The translations under genes and the position numbers were made by a program. The notes beneath the pieces are model-generated. The model made no database searches, was not told where the DNA came from, and saw only the letters and a program-made list of their open reading frames with translations. 29,106 bases of DNA, taken from positions 24,069 through 53,174 of the forward strand of contig DCAF01000019.1 in the NCBI GenBank assembly GCA_002311915.1, given 5' to 3'. Of the stretch, positions 7,641 to 15,013 are shown in pieces. The stretch's first letter is position 1. Each line of letters begins with the position of its first letter. Source of the DNA: Sulfurovum sp. UBA1140 (GTDB lineage: Bacteria > Campylobacterota > Campylobacteria > Campylobacterales > Sulfurovaceae).

Positions 7641-8297
7641 CTATTTATAATTTTCATCACTATTTTTAATGAAATTAACGGCATCCAAAACATTTTCATA
7701 TATGTTCGGTGTAGATTTCTCTAATACCTCTCTACTGGCATATCCTGAAGTCACTCCCACCGATTTTACTCCTGCATTGTACGCAGAGTCTATATCCATG
7801 GGGGTATCTCCAATCATCCATGTTTTAGTTTTATCATGCTCTAACTTTAATAAAGCTTTTAAAATCGGCTCTTTATGAGGTTTTGGATGGGTTACATGCT
7901 CTCGACCTATTAAAACATCAAAATATTTCATCAAGTCCATATGCTCCAGTAAAATGGTTGAATACTCCCCTGTTTTGGTCGTTACCACCCCCAAATTGGC
8001 AAACTTACTTGCTTCAACTACTGCCTCTCTTGCTCCTTTTAGTAACACTGTCTTTTGACACGAAATAACACGATAGTGCATCTTATAGGCATGTACATGA
8101 GCATCTACTTTTTCAATAGATACTCCCAAAGTTAGAAACATATTCTCAAGGGTATGCCCTATCTCACTCTTTATTGCCTCATCACTAGGAACAGGGCTAT
8201 CAAAGGTTTCAAAAGCGACTCTAAAGCCTTCTAAAATTGCTTCTGTTGAGTCAATAAGGGTTCCGTCTAGGTCGAATAGGATGGTTGTTTTTTGCAT
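7641..8297 (-). CDS. HAD-family phosphatase, phosphoglycolate phosphatase-like
   Basis: This is a 218-residue haloacid-dehalogenase-type hydrolase. Motif I is FDLDGTLID with nucleophile Asp9 and Asp11. Motif II is the VVTTKT region. The motif III lysine is in HPKPHKEP, and motif IV is MIGDTPMDIDSA. An alpha-helical cap lies between motifs I and II. Length and motif spacing match the phosphoglycolate phosphatase / pyrophosphatase PpaX subgroup, so 2-phosphoglycolate is one reasonable substrate but not proven. The start has no strong ribosome-binding site. It is divergent from the secretion operon across a 193-base AT-rich gap (8298-8490), in which I see only a short inverted repeat (CTACAA/TTGTAG, 8448-8465). 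Confidence 0.88.
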   Translation of the reverse strand: MQKTTILFDLDGTLIDSTEAILEGFRVAFETFDSPVPSDEAIKSEIGHTLENMFLTLGVSIEKVDAHVHAYKMHYRVISCQKTVLLKGAREAVVEASKFANLGVVTTKTGEYSTILLEHMDLMKYFDVLIGREHVTHPKPHKEPILKALLKLEHDKTKTWMIGDTPMDIDSAYNAGVKSVGVTSGYASREVLEKSTPNIYENVLDAVNFIKNSDENYK

Positions 8298-8490
8298 TTT
8301 TTTGGCTCTTCTTAATATAATTTTTAATTTTAGAATTGTATCAAAGCTATCTAAGTCTTACGAATTTAGATCAGGCACAAATTAAAAAAATTAAATAGTG
8401 TCAGAGTAAATTAAATAAATATTAATCAGTACCTAAGTTAAAACCTCCTACAATACTCCTTGTAGATAGATTATTAAAAAGGAACATCAT

Positions 8491-9897
8491 TTGGCTCGTA
8501 AGGTGAGAATCTTTGTAGAAGATACAGCTCAACATATTGTCTTGAAGAGTATTAATAGCTTAACGCTTTTTAAAGATGCACCTGATTATGGTGCGTTTAT
8601 GGCTCTGTTACAAGTAATTAACGAGAAGATAGAGATAGATATACATGCCTATGTGTTAATGCCAACATATTTTGAATTTGTAACCACTCCTTTAGATCAA
8701 GAGAGTATATCTAAATTTATGCAGAGCCTAGGACGACAGTATGTGATGTACTTTAACAAAAAATATCATCGTAAAGGTACTCTATGGGAGGGGCGATATA
8801 AATCCTCTTTGGTAGAGAATGCCTATATTTTTGATACAATGCGATATATTGAAACACTACCTAGCAGTGAAGGCTTAGTAAATGATTCTACCCAATACCT
8901 ATACAGCAGTGTCCATAATAATCTATTGAACCAAAAAAACAAAATTATTACCCCTCATAAACAGTATAAAGGGCTTGGATATACCGATGAAGAGCGACTT
9001 AGACGTTACTCTCAAATCTTTTATGCCAAGATAAATGCTCAAAAAGAGAACTTTATCGTCACTTGTTTAGAAAAACAGTTGGTGACAGGTAGCCCAGAAT
9101 TTATTCAAAAATTAGAAAAACTTATCGGCGTGACATTGGGTGCAAAAACCCGAGGACGACCAAGGAAAAAACAGAAACAGCAAGGAAAAAGCATGTATAA
9201 AAAATTAGTAGTATTAGATAAAAACAACCATAAAGAGTTAAAAGTCAATCCAATGACCGATTTAAACTTTGCCAAAACAAGTGCATTTGTTCCTGTTATT
9301 GCCAATGAGGTAGCCCTTGTGGGTGCTGGTTTTCCTATCGTTTTTACAGCCGATGAGAAACCATCACTGGTCTCATTGGTCTCATTAGGTGGAGATAGCT
9401 TGGCTATTAACCAAGAAGGAAAGTGGATTACCAGTTATGTCCCTTCATTTATTAGAAAATACCCATTCTCTATAGCCAGTACCAAAGAGAATCCTGACCA
9501 AAAGGTGATTCTTATTGATGAGGAGTCGGCGTTGGTCTCAAATACCCAAGGAAATCAACTCTTTTTAGAAGATGGTGAACAGAGTGAAACTTTGCAAAAT
9601 GCCGTAAAATTTTTAACCTCTCATGAGACACAAATGGTGATTACTCAAAACGTAGCCAAAGCCATTAGCGACAGTGGTATTTTAGAAGATAGAGAGATTG
9701 CCGTGGGTGAAGGTGATGAAAAACAGATTTTGGTTAATGGATTTAAAGTAGTTGATAAAAAGAAACTCAATGCATTAAGCGATGATATTCTAGCAGACTG
9801 GGTTAGAAAAGGAATTATTAGTCTGATTGATGCCCATCTTAAATCATTAGATCATATCGAAACCCTCTTTAAAATCGCCCAACAGAGACAGAGCTAA
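8491..9897 (+). CDS. sapC: RAYT-like (Y1 transposase) domain fused to SapC
   Basis: This 468-residue protein has two recognisable parts. Residues 1 to about 150 follow the REP-associated tyrosine transposase / Y1 family from end to end: an opening like MARKVRI, HAYVLMP, a tyrosine helix with GRQY84, and GTLWEGRYKSSLV. However, the HUH motif that normally follows HAYVLMP reads TYFEF (59-63), so both metal-binding histidines are missing and DNA nicking should be lost. RGRPRKK (221-227), AT-hook-like, marks the end of the first part. Residues 235-468 match the SapC family (opening MYKKLVVLDK; WITSYVPSFIRKYPF). The TTG start has AAGGA upstream. It heads a type I secretion operon, as sapC does in Campylobacter fetus. 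SapC's biochemical role is not known to me. The fusion is seen in the sequence; a DNA-binding or regulatory role for the first part is inference. Confidence 0.85.
   Translation: MARKVRIFVEDTAQHIVLKSINSLTLFKDAPDYGAFMALLQVINEKIEIDIHAYVLMPTYFEFVTTPLDQESISKFMQSLGRQYVMYFNKKYHRKGTLWEGRYKSSLVENAYIFDTMRYIETLPSSEGLVNDSTQYLYSSVHNNLLNQKNKIITPHKQYKGLGYTDEERLRRYSQIFYAKINAQKENFIVTCLEKQLVTGSPEFIQKLEKLIGVTLGAKTRGRPRKKQKQQGKSMYKKLVVLDKNNHKELKVNPMTDLNFAKTSAFVPVIANEVALVGAGFPIVFTADEKPSLVSLVSLGGDSLAINQEGKWITSYVPSFIRKYPFSIASTKENPDQKVILIDEESALVSNTQGNQLFLEDGEQSETLQNAVKFLTSHETQMVITQNVAKAISDSGILEDREIAVGEGDEKQILVNGFKVVDKKKLNALSDDILADWVRKGIISLIDAHLKSLDHIETLFKIAQQRQS
9182..9195 (+). promoter_or_regulatory. Candidate internal start for a free SapC domain
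   Basis: AAGGA (9182-9186) lies six bases before an in-frame ATG at 9193 (Met235), exactly at the boundary between the RGRPRKK linker and the SapC domain. It could give a separate SapC protein of about 234 residues. Because the linker is Lys/Gln/Gly-rich, the AAGGA could also arise by chance from its codons. Confidence 0.35.
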
Positions 9898-9932
9898 GAA
9901 AAATTAAACAATATTATTTTATGAAAGGAGCG

Positions 9933-9986
9933 ATGCCATCTGTACCATGTTATGGATATAAGTCATCGACACTCAATGGCAAATAG
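9933..9986 (+). other. Short leader ORF overlapping the exporter start
   Basis: The best Shine-Dalgarno sequence before the ABC exporter, AAAGGAG (9924-9930), points at an ATG at 9933 in another frame, which encodes 17 codons and ends at a TAG at 9984-9986. The exporter's ATG at 9952 lies 21 bases beyond this site. The exporter's codon 9 is an ATG at 9976, just before the leader's stop. A leader peptide or termination-reinitiation is possible; chance is the alternative. Confidence 0.3.
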
Positions 9987-11775
9987 AGCATCACCCAAAG
10001 AGGGTTTAGTCACAGGAGAATTAAGAAAAGCTATCTTTAAATCCAAAGTATCATTTTTAATGGTGGGTTTTTTTAGTCTTTTTATCAACCTGCTCATGTT
10101 GGTTCCACCTCTATACATGTTACAACTTTACGATAGGGTACTAACTAGTCGTAGTGAAGAGACACTCATTATGCTTACAGGGTTGGTCATCGTTCTTTTT
10201 ATTACCATGGCTCTTTTAGAGATTGTTCGCTCTAAAGTATTGGTACGTATTGGTACCAAAATGGACAGTCTGCTTAATCAACGGATTTTTGATTCTCTAT
10301 TTGAATTGACACAGAAACACCCTGGAAAAGCCTCTTCTATGCCATTAAGTGATTTAACACAGATTAGACAATTTATGACAGGTAATGGGCTTTTTGCTTT
10401 TTTTGATGCTCCTTGGATTCCCATTTATATTGGGGTACTCTTTCTATTTCATCCTATTTTTGGATACTTTGCTATTTTTGCAGCCATTATCTTAATAACT
10501 ATTACCATTACCAATGAGTACGCCACCAAACGTAAACTTAAAGAGGCAAACGAGTTTAACTCGGCATCTACCATGTTTGTAAACAACAATCTAAGAAATG
10601 CTGAAGTCATCCATGCCATGGGAATGAAAGACAATATTAGAGGTTTGTGGGAAGAGAAACATTATGCTTTCTTAAATGCTCAGAGTCAAGCTAGTAACAG
10701 TGCAGGAATCTGGTCAAATGTCTCAAAAAGTACCCGAATGATGTTCCAATCCCTTATGTTAGGATTGGGTGGCTACCTTGCTATTCATATGGAAGTTAGC
10801 CCAGGTATGATGATTGCTGGTTCTATTATTATGGGTAGAGCTTTGGCTCCCCTTGACCTTATGATTAACAGTTGGAAAGGCTTTAGTGGGGCGAGAACCT
10901 CTTATGCCAGACTCGATGCACTGCTTAATGATTTCCCTAAAGATAAAGAGTATATGGAGCTTCCTGCTCCACAAGGCGAGATTATTTTAGAGCAAGTGGT
11001 GGTCGTACCACCCAATGCCAAGGAGCCTTCAGTACGTGGAGTATCTATGACAATAAACAAGGGTGACGTAGTAGGAATCGTAGGACCTAGTGCAGCAGGA
11101 AAATCCTCTTTGGCTAGAATCATCTTAGGTTTGTGGCCTCTACACAATGGTAAAGTTCGACTTGATAAAGCCGATATATCACAATGGGAGAAAACTGCTT
11201 TGGGGCAATATATTGGGTACCTTCCACAAGATATAGAGCTGTTTGAAGGAACCATTAGTCAAAATATCGCCCGATTTGGTGAAGTTGATGCTACAAAAGT
11301 AATTGAAGCAGCTCAAAATACAGGAGTCCATGAGATGATATTAAGACTCCCTGATGGATACGATACCAAAATAGGTGCAGGTGGAGCAACCCTTTCTGGT
11401 GGACAACGACAAAGAGTAGGATTGGCACGTGCTGTGTATAATAATCCTGTGTTGGTGGTACTTGATGAGCCTAACTCTAATTTAGATGAATTGGGTGAAC
11501 GGGGGTTAATACAAGCCGTACAAACACTCAAACAGCGTGGCACTACGGTTATTATTATTACCCATCGACCTAATATTTTACAGGTCACCAATAAGTTGGC
11601 AATGATGAAGCAAGGACTGTTAGAAATCTATGGTAATACCAATGAGGTATTGGCAAAAATATCAGCACAAGCTCAACAGGCAAAACAACAAGCACAGGCC
11701 AAAACCCAAGCCAAACAGCCTCCTCGTCCTGCACCAGCCATGCCAAAAATATCGCTTAGTAAACCAAGCAGTTAA
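9952..11775 (+). CDS. Type I secretion ABC transporter (PrtD/SapD-like)
   Basis: This is an inner-membrane exporter half-transporter that powers one-step protein secretion from cytoplasm to outside. Six-helix membrane domain: about residues 30-310, with VPPLYMLQLYDRVL near 51-64, the signature of the PrtD/HasD group. ATPase domain: about 345-560, with Walker A GPSAAGKSS (378-386), Q-loop in YLPQD, signature LSGGQRQR (481-488), Walker B LVVLDEP (501-507) and His538. There is no N-terminal C39 peptidase domain. An unusual Ala/Gln/Lys-rich, then Pro-rich tail fills the last ~45 residues. The start at 9952 is uncertain: Met9 at 9976 is an alternative. It corresponds by position and family to SapD of the Campylobacter fetus S-layer exporter. 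The substrate is not encoded in the window. Confidence 0.93.
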   Translation: MDISHRHSMANRASPKEGLVTGELRKAIFKSKVSFLMVGFFSLFINLLMLVPPLYMLQLYDRVLTSRSEETLIMLTGLVIVLFITMALLEIVRSKVLVRIGTKMDSLLNQRIFDSLFELTQKHPGKASSMPLSDLTQIRQFMTGNGLFAFFDAPWIPIYIGVLFLFHPIFGYFAIFAAIILITITITNEYATKRKLKEANEFNSASTMFVNNNLRNAEVIHAMGMKDNIRGLWEEKHYAFLNAQSQASNSAGIWSNVSKSTRMMFQSLMLGLGGYLAIHMEVSPGMMIAGSIIMGRALAPLDLMINSWKGFSGARTSYARLDALLNDFPKDKEYMELPAPQGEIILEQVVVVPPNAKEPSVRGVSMTINKGDVVGIVGPSAAGKSSLARIILGLWPLHNGKVRLDKADISQWEKTALGQYIGYLPQDIELFEGTISQNIARFGEVDATKVIEAAQNTGVHEMILRLPDGYDTKIGAGGATLSGGQRQRVGLARAVYNNPVLVVLDEPNSNLDELGERGLIQAVQTLKQRGTTVIIITHRPNILQVTNKLAMMKQGLLEIYGNTNEVLAKISAQAQQAKQQAQAKTQAKQPPRPAPAMPKISLSKPSS

Positions 11776-11784
11776 GGAAAAACA

Positions 11785-13080
11785 GTGAAAAAAACAGAAA
11801 ACAGTATGCCTTCGCACAATACTTTTTATGTCATATCTTTTGGATTATTGGTTATCTTTTCGGTCTTTGGACTCTTGGGTGGATGGATGTACTATGCACC
11901 TCTTGCCAGTTCATCTGTTGCCATTGGAAAGGTCTCGGCAGGTTCAGCAAAAAAGAGTGTTCAGCACCTAGAGGGTGGAATTGTCGAAGCGATTCATGTT
12001 AAAGATGGAGATGTGGTTAAAAAAGGGGATGTACTTGTTGAGTTAGAAGAGATTCAAATTAAAGAACGTCTTAATATCTTAGAAGTTCAATATCAAAATA
12101 TGATTGCTCTATATGCTCGACTTAAAGCACAAAGAGATGATAAAAAGAGCATCACTTTTTCAACAGACTCTACCGATAAAACCATTATGCAAGATGAAAA
12201 AAATATATTCATCACCACCAAAAAATCAATGCAAGATGAAGAGACCATTAACAGACAAAGAATTGTTCAATTAAGAAGTCAGATTAGTGGATTAAAGTCT
12301 CTTCTTGCTAGTAAGGATCGACGAATTAAATCTATATCAGTAGAGATAAAAGAGTGGAAAATCTTGTTTGAACAGAGACTCGTCGATAAGTTAAGAATTC
12401 GAGAACTAGAACGCGAAAACAATATGATAGAGGGTGATATTGCCAATACTCGTTCGGAAATTGCACGACTGCAAGAGCAGATTAGTGAAGTTAAAACCCA
12501 ACAACTCTTACGAAAAAAAGAGTTTCTAAAAGAGGTTCTAAATCAAATGGTCGCAGTAAAATCTCAAATGTCTGATGTCAAATCAAAAATTATTGCCACT
12601 CAAGATACGCTTAATCGAACCACCATTCTTTCTCCTGCAGATGGTACGATAATTGGGTTAAGTATCGAGACCATTGGTGGGGTAGTTAGCCCTGGTAAAG
12701 AGATTATGGGCATTGTTCCAGAGACCTCTAAACTGATTATTATTGCACAAGTCAATACCACCGACATAGATAAGGTTAAAGTGGGTCTGCTTAGTGATGT
12801 AATGTTTTCAGCCTTTGATATGCGACAGGTTAATGTTATTGAAGGCAAGGTCATTCACGTTTCAGCCGATAGCTTTATTAATGAAGTAACAGGAGCACCC
12901 TATTATGAAGCCAAAATAGAGCTAACCCCCAAAGGAATCAAACAGTTAAAAGAGTACAAATTTACACTGGTTGCAGGTATGCCTGCTGAGGTCATGATAA
13001 AAATTGGGGACAGAACGGCTCTAAGCTACTTGATTAAACCATTTAAAGATATGATAGTAAGAGGATTCAATGAAGAGTAG
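11785..13080 (+). CDS. HlyD-family membrane fusion protein (PrtE/SapE-like)
   Basis: This 431-residue periplasmic adaptor joins the ABC exporter to the outer-membrane channel. One membrane anchor spans about residues 13-35. A lipoyl/biotinyl half-motif follows (LEGGIVEAIHVKDGDVVKKGDVLVEL, about 57-82, described by its ends LEGGIVE and DVLVEL). Long coiled-coil helices run to about 270. The second half-motif begins ILSPADGTIIGL, followed by a beta-barrel region and the family-typical C-terminus DRTALSYLIKP. A GTG start with AAGGA is nine bases after the exporter stop. Its end overlaps the next gene's start by 11 bases. Confidence 0.93.
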   Translation: MKKTENSMPSHNTFYVISFGLLVIFSVFGLLGGWMYYAPLASSSVAIGKVSAGSAKKSVQHLEGGIVEAIHVKDGDVVKKGDVLVELEEIQIKERLNILEVQYQNMIALYARLKAQRDDKKSITFSTDSTDKTIMQDEKNIFITTKKSMQDEETINRQRIVQLRSQISGLKSLLASKDRRIKSISVEIKEWKILFEQRLVDKLRIRELERENNMIEGDIANTRSEIARLQEQISEVKTQQLLRKKEFLKEVLNQMVAVKSQMSDVKSKIIATQDTLNRTTILSPADGTIIGLSIETIGGVVSPGKEIMGIVPETSKLIIIAQVNTTDIDKVKVGLLSDVMFSAFDMRQVNVIEGKVIHVSADSFINEVTGAPYYEAKIELTPKGIKQLKEYKFTLVAGMPAEVMIKIGDRTALSYLIKPFKDMIVRGFNEE

Positions 13081-14368
13081 TACAAAAATAGCATTGGCAT
13101 TGGTAGCACTCATGGGTTATGCCCATGCCGATGTATTAACCCTATCCGAAGCATATAATTTGGCATTGGCAAACTCAAAAAATATTAAAGCATCAGAGTA
13201 TCACCTTGAATCTAATCGACAACGTATCGACCAAGCCAAAGCAGAACTCTATCCACAAGTCTACCTCTCGGGTGCTTATGGTAAAAAAGAGTACGGCTCT
13301 AATGGTTTTGGAAAAATAGCCAACTATGGACTCTCTTTAAATCAATCCATCTACAACCCTGCTTTAAATAGTAAAATTGATATAGAGACCTCAAAAGTAG
13401 CACTCTCTAGTTCGGAAGTTGAGCTTAAAAAGCAGGAGTTATCACAAATTGTTCTGCCTATATATTTAAATATACTCAAAGCACAAAACAAAGTTGAACT
13501 CTATAACGCCTACGGCTTTGCCAATGAGCGTAAACTTCAACTGCTACAGATAAAATTTGATATGGCTCTGTCAAACCGAATGGACTTGTTACAAGGAGAA
13601 GTTGATTACCACTTTTCAAAAATGGATTTAAGAAAAGAGAAACGACTCATTAGAGTCAATCAACTCAAACTAAAACATCTATTGGGTACTTCTGACTTTC
13701 AACTGCCCACCATAGATTTTGACAGGGTTACCGATGAAACAGTCAGACAGATGAAAGAGGCAATCGCAGGGAGTGACCCGTTTCTTGTCAACTTAAAAAT
13801 AGAACAAGCAAAAATGAGACTGAATCTATCTTCTAAAGAGATTAAGAGTGCATCAAACGGTCACCTGCCCAATGTTAGCCTTAATGCCCAATATGCCGAA
13901 ATAGATGCCGATGCCAGTGTATCAAGTTTAGAGAACACCAAATCGCTCATGCTACAGATACAAATTCCCCTCTATCAAGGGGGTATTGTAGAGTCAAGAA
14001 TTACAGCTTCTAAACTGGCATACCGTGCTGTCCAAGAGGAGTTACTACAAATTGAAGATGAGATAAAAGAGGAATATGACGAACGTTTAGCCCTTTTTGA
14101 TTCGGCAAGTAGTGCATTAAGACTCTACAAAGAAGCACTCAACTCTGCCCAGTTGTACTTGGATTCCGTCTCTTTAGCCTTTGATAAAGGGTTAAAAAGT
14201 AGTATCGACATGAATGATGCCAAAAACAAGCTCTATGAGGTAAAATACCGATATGTAGAGAACATCTACGAGATGATAAGCGCCTATGTAGGACTGTTAA
14301 TTTTAACCAACAGTTTAGAGAATTTAGAGATAGTGGATAGTATTATCACACAAAAGAGTTTTCAGTAA
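13070..14368 (+). CDS. TolC-family outer-membrane channel (PrtF/SapF-like)
   Basis: This 432-residue protein begins with a Sec signal peptide (cleavage probably after GYAHA, residue 20) followed by LTLSEAYNLALANS, the usual opening of TolC-type efflux proteins. Two homologous halves of long amphipathic helices are apparent. The second includes LPNVSLNAQYA and IPLYQGGIVESRI, typical of the strand regions. It completes the three-part secretion channel with the two genes upstream. The ATG lies inside the end of the adaptor gene, indicating coupling. Confidence 0.92.
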   Translation: MKSSTKIALALVALMGYAHADVLTLSEAYNLALANSKNIKASEYHLESNRQRIDQAKAELYPQVYLSGAYGKKEYGSNGFGKIANYGLSLNQSIYNPALNSKIDIETSKVALSSSEVELKKQELSQIVLPIYLNILKAQNKVELYNAYGFANERKLQLLQIKFDMALSNRMDLLQGEVDYHFSKMDLRKEKRLIRVNQLKLKHLLGTSDFQLPTIDFDRVTDETVRQMKEAIAGSDPFLVNLKIEQAKMRLNLSSKEIKSASNGHLPNVSLNAQYAEIDADASVSSLENTKSLMLQIQIPLYQGGIVESRITASKLAYRAVQEELLQIEDEIKEEYDERLALFDSASSALRLYKEALNSAQLYLDSVSLAFDKGLKSSIDMNDAKNKLYEVKYRYVENIYEMISAYVGLLILTNSLENLEIVDSIITQKSFQ

Positions 14369-14370
14369 CC

Positions 14371-14391
14371 ATCAAAAACTAAACTTTTGAT
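14371..14391 (+). terminator. Weak hairpin after the secretion operon
   Basis: ATCAAAA and TTTTGAT form a 7-bp AT-rich stem three bases after the last gene of the operon. The following T-run is poor, so it would be a weak terminator at best. It lies beside the intergenic repeat. Confidence 0.3.
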
Positions 14392-14407
14392 ACTTTCGGA
14401 AACGAAG

Positions 14408-14450
14408 AGTTTACTCCAATGCCAATGAATTAAGGCGGGGCTAAAGCCCA
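14408..14450 (+). repeat. Intergenic repeat, partial copy B
   Basis: The 25-base stretch at 14408-14432 is identical, in inverse orientation, to 23785-23809. It is followed by a GGGGCTAAAGCCC palindrome (about 14437-14449), related to the GGCTAAAGCC core of copy A. The conserved second half found in copies A and C is absent. This suggests a modular element with separable parts. Confidence 0.6.
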
Positions 14451-14480
14451 AACCCACCTAATAGAAAAACTCTTATTGAG

Positions 14481-14961
14481 TTGATAGAGATATTTTCGTT
14501 CTTTGGCTTCATTATTAAGAGCGAAGAAGCAGATTTTGTTGAATTAAAAAAAACGGTTACAAAAAAATTTGGAGAATCTTTAGAACCCATCTGCAACGGT
14601 GTTGACAATCAAGACCACTGGTTAAAAGAGACCACGTTTTATATTAACAGTTACCGTCAACTTGCCATTATTACCCCAACAGGTCAGCATAAACAGCTAC
14701 AAGACCCCCTCAGAGATTCTTCATTTTTGGCAATGGCTTTTTAAAAACCAACATCAAATTGGCAAAATTAAAGATTTTAATGCTGTTCCTAATATTTCTA
14801 AGATTTTAAAGTTTATTGGCGAAAAGATTACCCTAAATCGGCAAGTTTTTACCATTGACAACTTGGTGGCTATTCAAGGAGGAGTGACCATTACGCTTAA
14901 AGATGAGCGTGGAAAAGTTGGGGTTTTGTGTAATAAACGTGGTGAGAGAGTACATTGCTAA
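14481..14961 (+). pseudogene. Unknown small gene broken by a frameshift
   Basis: Two overlapping frames read as one protein if a single C is removed from the C5 tract at 14705-14709. Frame 1 (TTG at 14481) runs through ITPTGQHKQLQD, and then the sense passes to SEILHFWQWLFKNQHQ in the next frame, ending at 14961. The joined protein would be about 159 residues, with an acidic N-terminal half and a basic C-terminus. I recognise no family. There is no strong ribosome-binding site. A sequencing error, a recent mutation or slippage-based on/off switching are all possible; the tract is short for phase variation. It sits between the secretion operon and gmd. Confidence 0.45.
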
Positions 14962-15013
14962 AAATAAGATATTTGAGATAAAATACTGTATGTAAAACAA
15001 GATAGAGGTTAAC

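Noticed and set aside
8448..8465. CTACAA/TTGTAG inverted repeat upstream of the RAYT-SapC gene as an operator
   Set aside because: A 6-bp stem in AT-rich DNA is expected by chance, and no known regulator matches.
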